Source: Leptodontidium sp. MPI-SDFR-AT-0119 | Taxonomy: Eukaryota; Ascomycota; Leotiomycetes; Helotiales; Leptodontidiaceae | NCBI GenBank assembly: GCA_020726505.1 | Contig: JAHLEZ010000018.1 | Coordinates: forward strand, 1,116,001 to 1,180,000 | Reading direction: 5' to 3' | DNA length: 64,000 nucleotides | Shown here: piece after piece, positions 56,790 through 64,000 of the stretch | Position numbering within the stretch: position 1 is the first letter of the stretch | Layout of the letters: each line of letters starts with the position of its first letter | Program-made: the position numbers and the translations under genes | Notes under the pieces: generated by a model | What the model saw: the letters and a program-made list of their open reading frames with translations, nothing else | The model's database searches: none | What the model was told of the DNA's origin: nothing

Positions 56790-57860
56790 ATGAGGGAAGA
56801 AAAGGTTTCTTTCCAGACGGTAGACAATGTTACCTTGCGTGGCTTGTTCTACACTCCTGGGAATTCGTCGTCGTCGAAACTGCCATGCGTAGTTATCTCA
56901 CACGGATTCTCAGCAGTCAAAGAGCAGGGCCTCACCGCAGTTGCGGAATATCTTTCGTCTCACCTCCCGATTACTTGTTTAGTCTTCGACAACCGCGGAT
57001 TTGGTGAGAGCGACACGAGACAAGGAGCGCCTCGATTGGAAATCGATCCGGGGGTGCAGACGAGCGACATCTCGGATGCAATTACATACTGTCAAACCCG
57101 GCCAGAAGTAGATGCAGACAGGGTTGGGATCTGGGGGTCCTCATTCAGTGGAGCCAACGTACTTTGGGTGGGAGCTGTCGATCGAAGAGTCAAAGCAGTC
57201 GTCTCACAAGCTCCCCTTATGGATGGGTGGTCAGGCTTTGCCAACTTGTTGCGGTCGGATGAGATCAGTGGTTTTGAGGCTGATTTCCAGAAAGGTGTGT
57301 TGATATTCTTCCTTCCCCTCTGCTGGGAGCAAAAGTTTCTGACCTTTTATCAAGACCGACTTGCTCGGGCCGCAGGCAAACCGCCGATGATGATCGCAGT
57401 CGTCGACCCAAATCCACTGAATCGTTCAGCCATGACAACAAAAGACAGCAATGCTGCAATGGGTGGTACTGAGGAGAGGCTTCCAACATGGCGAAATGAA
57501 GTAACATTGAAGAGGTAAGTCACTTTCTATCGGCTCATCTGACCTTACGATCCTTAGCATTCAATTACTGATCGGCTCGTTAGCATGGAGAATTTCAGAG
57601 CACATCCTGCCGGGGCTTATATTCAACATATATCCCCGACACCGTTGCTATTGACTCTTGCTTCCAATGACGTCGTGACTCCCACAGCGGCGTCTTTGGA
57701 GGCATATGCTCGCGCATTGGAGCCCAAGGAGCTGCATCTCTTCGACGGCGGTCACTATGACGCATACTTTGGAGGCCCAGGTTTTGAAAGTTGCATCAAG
57801 GTCCAGGCCGACTTTTTCAAAAGAAAGCTCTGTAATTCTACCAAAACCGCGTTACTTTAG
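56790..57860 (+). CDS. Alpha/beta hydrolase (S15/S33-like)
   Basis: Exons 56790-57294, 57355-57514 and 57584-57860 join in phase (313 residues from ATG 56790 in ATCATCATGAGG). The order is that of small fungal alpha/beta hydrolases: MREEKVSFQTVDNVTLRGLFY, oxyanion-region SHGFSAVKEQ, FDNRGFGESDTRQG, nucleophile elbow GIWGSSFSGAN (G-x-S-x-S-G), the acid in LASNDVVTPTAAS and the His in DGGHYDAYFGG. Relatives include dipeptidyl-peptidase/DLH-like hydrolases and polyketide transferases of the af380 type. With the tautomerase and the metallo-hydrolase it makes a three-gene block bounded by arrays B and C; a joint catabolic or tailoring role is only an inference. Confidence 0.85.
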
Positions 57861-58063
57861 TTCGTAGGCGCAGATATTATTCTCGAGACAAACTCCAAAC
57901 AATTCTTTGTTTGTTATAGCTCGTTTTACGGTGTATATGAACCCATTTCTCATGTTTTCGCCAATCAATCTCACCCCTATAGAATTGATACCCTTTGGAT
58001 CCTTATCTTTGTTCAATAGCTTTGGGCGGTACTATATGCATGGCCAACGCATCGATCGCATTG

Positions 58064-59577
58064 CACTGCAATTTTAGCCTCAACGAAGGGGATTTTTTAG
58101 CGCAGAGGAGCTGCTTCCGGATTGGTATGTGGTTGCACTACAATTTTAGTCCCAACGAAGACCCCCCAATGACCACCTGCAGTGCTATGGCACAGACAAC
58201 GAGAGACGGAGAAGACTCGGAAGACCAGTCGGACCCACTTATTAATCGCGCGGGGCGAAGGTTGCACACTGCATACTCATGGCCGACACGATGCATTTGA
58301 GCCTCGAATGACACTGCATTTTTAGTCTCAACGAAGACCCTTCAAAAACCAGGGTAGATAGACTGGGGGTTGGTGGGGGAGCTACGGATTCTGCATCAGC
58401 CCTCCGTGCTGTGTTAACACTGCAATTTTAGCGTCAACAAAGGAGTCCTTGGTTTACAAGGCTGAGCCAGGCAAAACTTGTCCTCCCATCTGAAGGCGTA
58501 CACTGCGGCTACAGACCGGGGGTGGAAAATAAACTTCTCCCTGCACTGTAATTTAGTCCCAGCGGAGGAGATCTATGTTTTTCAGGCTCAGAGCTGGCTG
58601 AGAACCGCAACTTCAGCTACCTAGCTAAAAACGATCTACAGACTTAAGATATCCCGCTAGTTGGCTTTATATAATATGCCTAGTGTTAATCGTAGCACTA
58701 CAACTTTACTATCAAGGGAGGCGGTGTTTCAAGCGAGGCTGTAGTGCAACCCGTGAGAGAAATCTCCGTACTCCGTGCAGGCACACTGCAATTTTAGTCC
58801 CGGCGGAGGAGATCTATGTTTTTCAAGCTCATGGCTGGCCGAGAACCGCAACTTCAACTACCTAACTAAAAACGACCCACAGACTTAGGATATCCCGCCA
58901 GTTGGCTTCATGTGATAGGCACTGCAACTTTACTGTCAGGGGAGGCTGTGCTTCAAGCGAGGCTGCAGGCAGTAGGTGCGTGGGTGGGTGACAGGAACAG
59001 GATTGGACAGGGAGGGGAGGGAAGAAGAGAGGAGTGCGAAGAATCTTCGCCATGCAGTAGTTGCAGATGTGGGTGCAGGTGCAGGTACATGCTATGGAGG
59101 GGGGTGCAGGTGACACTGCAATTTTAGTCTCAGCAGAAGGTATCTACTACGTCTTTGCGGCGACCAATGGTGTGGTATGCAATTTTGGAAACAAGACGCA
59201 GCACCTTCAGTCTCCGCGGATTAAGCCTCCAGCTAGGAAAAGGTTCTTTTTGTGATACCACTGGCACTGGAACTTTAGCCTCAGCAGAGGGAAAGTCTTG
59301 TTAGAAATTATAGACCGGCGACACGAGCACCACAGTTTTGATGTCAAGCTCTCCGAGGAGAAAATCTTGCTTTGCAAGGCTGCCAGCAGGTCAGCAAAGA
59401 AAACTGCAATTTTAGTCTCCGAAGGCAAACACATACCTGCAGCAACTAGTGAGACAACATATTAATCGGGCGATGCAGGCACTGCAATTTTAGTCTGAGC
59501 AAAAGGCATGAGGAACTAGTGAGACAACATATTAATCGGGCGATGCAGGAACTGCAATTTTAGCCTGTACGGGGTGG
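58064..59577 (+). repeat. Array C of the CACTGCAATTTTAGTC motif, 13 copies
   Basis: Plus-strand copies start at 58064, 58136, 58312, 58418, 58544, 58696, 58784, 58920, 59114, 59275, 59403, 59480 and 59549; a further tail-only remnant (GTCAAGCTCTCCGAGGAG) is near 59342. The core is followed in most copies by (C/T)(A/G)RCGRAGG and then a looser tail with AAGGCTG or GCTGGC. Two internal duplications are evident: 58544-58740 resembles 58784-58975 (~240-bp period, about 15% divergence), and 59444-59495 repeats at 59513-59564 (69-bp period, nearly identical). Spacing is otherwise irregular (65-195 bp). Open frames across the array are incidental. Confidence 0.9.
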
Positions 59578-60166
59578 ATCTTTCCTCCAGTGGCAGCCTC
59601 GCGGACGCCTGTGCAAGAGAGGCAAGTATGCATTAACCTGAGCCGAAGGTGAGCGTACCTACCTAAATAACCAAAGCCTGAGCATCTTGGCCATGCCCTG
59701 ACCTGAGTCATCATCCTTCGGCCCGCTCCCATTTGGTGAAATCCAGGCACATGAATTGCTGCCTGAATCTACGTAATGCACGTCACGTTGGCGTTCATCG
59801 TAGCACGCTAGTTGCCCTCCCAGTCATCAGTCACATTCCAGCCTCGTTATGTCTATTATTATGACTCAATAGCCGCACCTACAAACAAACGCCAGGAAAC
59901 ACAGTTGGAGAAGCCAAACTATACAACTCACCAAAATTTACGAGATTGAATCCAAATAGACTGACTGCACTGTCAAGGATTGCCTGCGCGTCGAGTGAGT
60001 TCCCGGTTTCTGTTTCACATACGGCTAGCTGTGTGACGCTTGCCCTAGAAAGACGGCAATCACGTGTAACTGACGCCTCACATATTAACATAGGACATAT
60101 GACGATACTAAGCTTCAACTTAGAATCTACAACTACAGAGGAAAGAAGGTAAGGAAAGAAGAAGTC
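59578..60166. other. Non-coding region before the HET gene
   Basis: No supported gene. Short frames on both strands only; this leads into the HET promoter. Confidence 0.4.
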
Positions 60167-60176
60167 TATATATAAG
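60167..60176 (+). promoter_or_regulatory. TATA box of the HET gene
   Basis: TATATATAAG, about 240 bp upstream of the HET ATG at 60417. A 73-codon upstream open frame (60185-60406) starts just downstream and ends 10 bp before the HET ATG, so it could dampen translation if transcribed. Confidence 0.45.
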
Positions 60177-60416
60177 AGGTCGGTATGCCTAGCACCATGG
60201 TAATCTCGGTACGTCCCGATCGGGCAGTACTAAGTGGAGCCGGTGGAAATGAGGCTCTGGGCAGTACCGGTCGTCACAAGCTGGAGGCCAACGAAGACAG
60301 ACATCTTACGTTCCCGAAGTTATATACGATACTTATTAATCAAGACAGCAGGTCACTCTTGTCCCTTGTGGAAACACTCGCACGCATCTTAATCGCTTAT
60401 TCTTAACTAGAGCAAA

Positions 60417-62820
60417 ATGAACTTCTCAGCAGTGAGAGAGCGAAGTCCGGAATCCACAGATACCGAGGAAATCTCGCAGAGGAAAAAGCGCCAGAAGATT
60501 GAAATAGACTTAACGATATCATTATGTATGCACTGCCAGGAGCTTGACCTTGACGCAAAGTTTGAAATGTCTTTCAGGGACTACCAACGCGTGAGGGACG
60601 GGACGGCAGCTCTTCCAAAAGGCATATTCAAGGCCTCCGATGGAAGCTATTACTACAAGGATGCGATCCTAGTCCACCAATTCAAGGATCGGCTGTCAAA
60701 GTTGTCAGACTGCCCACTGTGTGGATTTTTTTCGATCGCTAAGGGTCCAGCCGGAACGTCACAAGTGCCACAAACTCCTTGCGTTCCGCAGTAGTCATAG
60801 TTGGCTTTTTAGAACTGACATACTGGAGAAGCAAGAAAACTTTTCCAAAGAACACAAAGATACCGTGTTTTTGGCAGTCGTACCTGATGTTGATATACTC
60901 CCATTGTGTGGATACGAGGCAAATTGGCTGGACCATGACATCCCAGCTACGGGGGCTATCTATCGACTACAGATGGATGGGCTCCGCGAAGCTGATCCAA
61001 CTGAACTGCTTCGCGCGCGAGAGCTAGGCGATGAGCCTAATTTTAATTGGGTACAAGAGTGGCTCGACTTGTGTCGAAACATTCACGGCAACGCTTGTAG
61101 GCGTCAAGCAATTCACGAACCTATCTTGCGATCCTTTCGCCTCATCGACTGCACCAAAGTCCCGCCTGTGGTAGAAGCCCATAATTGGGGAATCGAATAT
61201 GCTGCTCTAAGCTACGTCTGGGGAGCGGGACCCGAAGATGGGATAGACTGGCCAAAGACCGTACTTGACGCAGTCGAGGTTACGAGGAAGCTAGGGTTAC
61301 AGTACCTGTGGGTTGACCGGCTCTGCATTAACCAATCCGATCCTGCGGAAAAGGACTACTTGATTTCAAGGATGACGAATATCTATGAAGGAGCAGATTT
61401 TACAATCGTAGCGGCAGCCGGTTCTGGCGCGAGCCATGGCCTCCCAGGCGTTCGATCAACCCCTCGAATCCCGCAGCCAAAGTACTATCTTGATAGTGGA
61501 AACCTACTGCTTTCGATGCTCCGAGATCCCCGTCGAGACATTCTCGAGTCGCAATACTGGACCCGAGGCTGGACTTATCAAGAAGGCGTGCTTTCCAATC
61601 GACGCATAGTCTTCACAGAATCCCAGGTCTATTGGGAATGCCGCTGCATGACTGCTCACGAGAGCGTCGACATGACCTTATTTCACACATATGCTAATAA
61701 AGAAGACGAAGAAAATACGGATACCGTTATGGCAGACTGTATGCTGACCGGTATTTTCAAGGGGGACGCTTATAGTGGTGGATGCGACAGCGGTCAGGAT
61801 GACTTGGTCATCATTCAAGACGAGGCCTATCGTCTGGACTACGGCTTTCCAGTCCACCGAGAAGCAAACCTCCGGGCGCAGTTAAGGGGTCTTAACGAGC
61901 ACATTCGTGAATTTTCGAAGAGAAAATTGTCCCACGATACAGACACGATACCGGCTTTGCTAGGCATATTCGGGATGTATAAGCAAACTGAGGCGATGTG
62001 CTTATTTCACGGAATACCAATGTGGATCGGTAATATTGCTGGAGATGTCAATGGTGCTCAAATCACCTTTGCTCTGTCCGTCTCCTCATGGTACCATCGC
62101 ACAGACCCAGAGCATTACATGTATGTGTCAACCTCATGCCGGCGAAAGAGCCATCTGCCTTCCTGGACTTGGGCGGGATGGCAGGGAATCGTTACTTGGC
62201 GCGCGCCTCCCAACCTCGAACATTGCGCCTACATGAGTGATCTTATCCAAGCTAAACGTCTAAATCTACTCTGGGCTCCAGACATTTCCCTTCACCATCC
62301 CAACCGTCCGGGCTCTATTCGGCTTCTGGATACGCATTCTGCCGACCGGCTTACGAGTGAGGCGCCGACCTTGATTGAAATTAAGAGCCCGTTCATTCTG
62401 GATTCCTTTCAAAGAGTGGAAGACACTAATAAACAGTGGTCGTGGGTCCGACGAGTTGGTAGACCCGGTCGTGAAGAGCACACGTCTGAAAGCTACGGCT
62501 GGGACGCGAAATGGTACAGGATACGGCGCCGACTATCCTGTGTTGCCATGTCCGTCCCGACGACCGAGCACGAATGGACCGCGAAGCATAACTCTGGGGA
62601 ATTTGTTAGCGTCCTGATGTTTGCAGGGGAAAATCTTCAGAATGAACACGGAACTGCTCGTTTCCTGACACTACGGAGGGTAGTATCTGCAACCGACCGC
62701 TGGGAGAGAGTCGGCACGCTCTATCTGATAACTCCATTTTTGGGGAAGTGTCCGAACAATCAAGTCATGTTCAAAAAGATACCTGCAAGTAGACAGAGCC
62801 AGAGGATAGTAATTCAATAG
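60417..62820 (+). CDS. HET-domain protein, interrupted by a one-base frameshift at T7
   Basis: The first frame (60417-60794) starts MNFSAVRERSPESTDTEEISQRKKRQKIE and carries CMHCQELDL and CPLCGFF, the CxxC pairs common at the N-terminus of HET proteins. At the run of seven T (60725-60731) the family-like reading FFRSLRVQPERHK moves to the next frame, which stays open to 62820. There the HET domain is clear: YAALSYVWGAGP, VTRKLGLQYLWVDRLCINQ, RMTNIYEGADFTIVAAAG and YWTRGWTYQEGVLSNRR; then the C-terminal part with LPSWTWAGWQG. HET proteins trigger incompatibility cell death after fusion with a different strain. One extra T explains the frame change, so the locus is a broken allele, a sequencing slip or a shift site. 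There are no introns. Confidence 0.85.
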
Positions 62821-63576
62821 GACGTTCTATCTAGGTTACAAAGGGAAATGGTAATATCAGTGGGGGGCACTGATGAGATACCTGCGAGGAGGGTGAGTTG
62901 TGATTGAGTTGTACAGTTACTACGTTACGAAGAGCTAGAGAGGCTTATCGTACAACGGATGCTTTTGGCCGCTTGATTTGTGTTGGAATGTGCGATGTAT
63001 TGTGGTATTGTGAGTAAATGAAATCTTTCAAGGGTTACATATGTATAAGTATGTTTTGTGTCAAACCTTATAGCATAGAACAAGTAATAGCAGATTAGCC
63101 TCAGCGGCGAGCTGAGAGGATCTTGAAATCCGTAAGGTGACTCTTAGAAGAAAAAGGACCAAACCAGTTGTTGCTTAGTATTAAGAGATGCTAACGTGCA
63201 ACTTAGATACAGTACTAGGTATATTTGAAAGGTTTCCACTTCTGGGATCCTTGAGTGCTTGTTTGGGCTTCTTGAGCATCGTCGTCAAAACTTAGAAATT
63301 AGACGAATTTAATAAGAACGGTTGTATTAGGCTTAGTGTGATTAGCTAAGTAACAGGAAGGCAAAATCACATTATAAGATGCTCAGGATGCTCAGGCGAG
63401 TTGCTGAGCAAAAGGGTGAGTCGAGGGTGACTAGCGCCTGAGCAAGACCGGAAGCTTACTAACCCCGTGCGATGTACAAGAAAGAGAAAATTGATCCATA
63501 GTACCTAAAAATACAACTCTGCGAACGACTAATGATATAGCTACGCAAGTTTTAGCTTGAACATTGAATAACACGA
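62821..63576. other. 3' flank of the HET gene, no gene
   Basis: AT-rich with a small direct repeat GATGCTCAG (63379 and 63388) and related CTGAGC words to 63445. No coding signal. Confidence 0.4.
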
Positions 63577-63890
63577 CACTGCAATTTCAGTCTCAGGAGA
63601 GGAGTCTTTTGTTCGTCAGGCCCACAGCTGACGAAACACAGCCTTAAGACATACACAGTCGCACAACGTTCAGGGAGTGTTATGTGATGGCAACAACACA
63701 GCCATGTTATGTCTCAGCGCATAGAAACCTCGCTCGCTTGTTCTCCTCGATAAGGCGAACCAAGCGTGCTAACAATGCAATCCACCGAGGCAGATCTTAG
63801 TCTCAACGGAGGCGATCTTTCCTCGAGAGGCAGCCTTTAGCACGGCAGAGCACGGCAGGTAGCACTGCAATTTTAGTCTTAGCAAGAACA
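63577..63890 (+). repeat. Array D of the CACTGCAATTTTAGTC motif, 3 copies at the window edge
   Basis: Copies at 63577 (CACTGCAATTTCAGTCTCAG), about 63772-63830 (core damaged, but tail TCTTAGTCTCAACGGAGGCG and ATCTTTCCTC-GAGGCAGCC well kept) and 63863 (CACTGCAATTTTAGTCTTAG). The tail at 63800-63830 matches that of the minus-strand copy at 42001-42048 almost base for base. The array may continue beyond the window. Confidence 0.85.
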
Positions 63891-64000
63891 TTCCCTCTCA
63901 GGTCAGGTACCCATACAAAGCAACTACGGCCACAATAGCAGGCCCGGTATATGCGGCTCCGGAAAAGGTGAAATTTAAAGTGTGAGTACTGTATTGTAAC

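Noticed and set aside
41784..63890. Motif arrays as a CRISPR array
   Set aside because: The genome is eukaryotic, copies are diverged, spacing is irregular, orientation changes and there are no cas genes.
1..64000. tRNA, rRNA and other structured RNA genes
   Set aside because: No segment with a convincing cloverleaf, box A/B pair or rRNA similarity was found by eye.

Overview
The window looks like nuclear DNA of a filamentous ascomycete (Pezizomycotina; the gene style suggests Leotiomycetes, which is an inference). Genes lie on both strands with long spacers. Most introns are 45-150 nt with GT..AG ends and CTAAC/CTGAC-like branch points. The families are typical of such fungi: Zn(II)2Cys6 and C2H2 regulators, a HET protein, a NACHT protein, P450, MFS and hAT.

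Layout. 1-13.2 kb: end of a small monooxygenase-like gene, a Zn2Cys6 regulator interrupted by TGA, a zinc-loop (homing-endonuclease type) protein with repeated LPxTQ motifs, a CCHC/RS-rich RNA-binding type gene, an F-box gene and a Gemin2-like gene. 13.2-17.4 kb: tandem repeats, doubtful small genes and an APH-like kinase gene. 17.4-22.9 kb: an aspartic protease pseudogene split by a complete 4.0-kb hAT transposon with 16-nt terminal inverted repeats and a perfect 8-bp target duplication. 23.7-30.4 kb: two unrecognised genes, an XPG/GEN1-like nuclease and a GNAT acetyltransferase. 31.9-40.6 kb: arylsulfatase, MFS sugar transporter, P450 and a C2H2 regulator, a plausible metabolic group. 41.8-64 kb: accessory DNA holding a Rad5/HLTF-like SNF2-RING gene, a divergent NACHT gene ending in four C2H2 fingers, a tautomerase, a metallo-beta-lactamase-fold hydrolase, an alpha/beta hydrolase and a frameshifted HET gene.

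The strongest unexplained signal is in the last third. About thirty diverged copies of one short motif (core CACTGCAATTTTAGTC, followed by a weaker ~40-nt tail) form four arrays at 41.8-42.8, 51.5-52.6, 58.1-59.6 and 63.6-63.9 kb. The arrays lie only between gene blocks, and some copies have spread by local 69-bp and ~240-bp duplication. They separate the SNF2/NACHT pair, the small-enzyme block and the HET gene. I cannot assign the motif to a known element.

Other points: an in-frame TGA sitting inside an otherwise perfectly spaced Zn2Cys6 cluster; candidate 32-35-nt introns that restore frame in several genes; and transposase stops that all fit C-to-T change at Gln codons (RIP-like). All exon structures were read by eye from splice signals and phase; none has transcript support.
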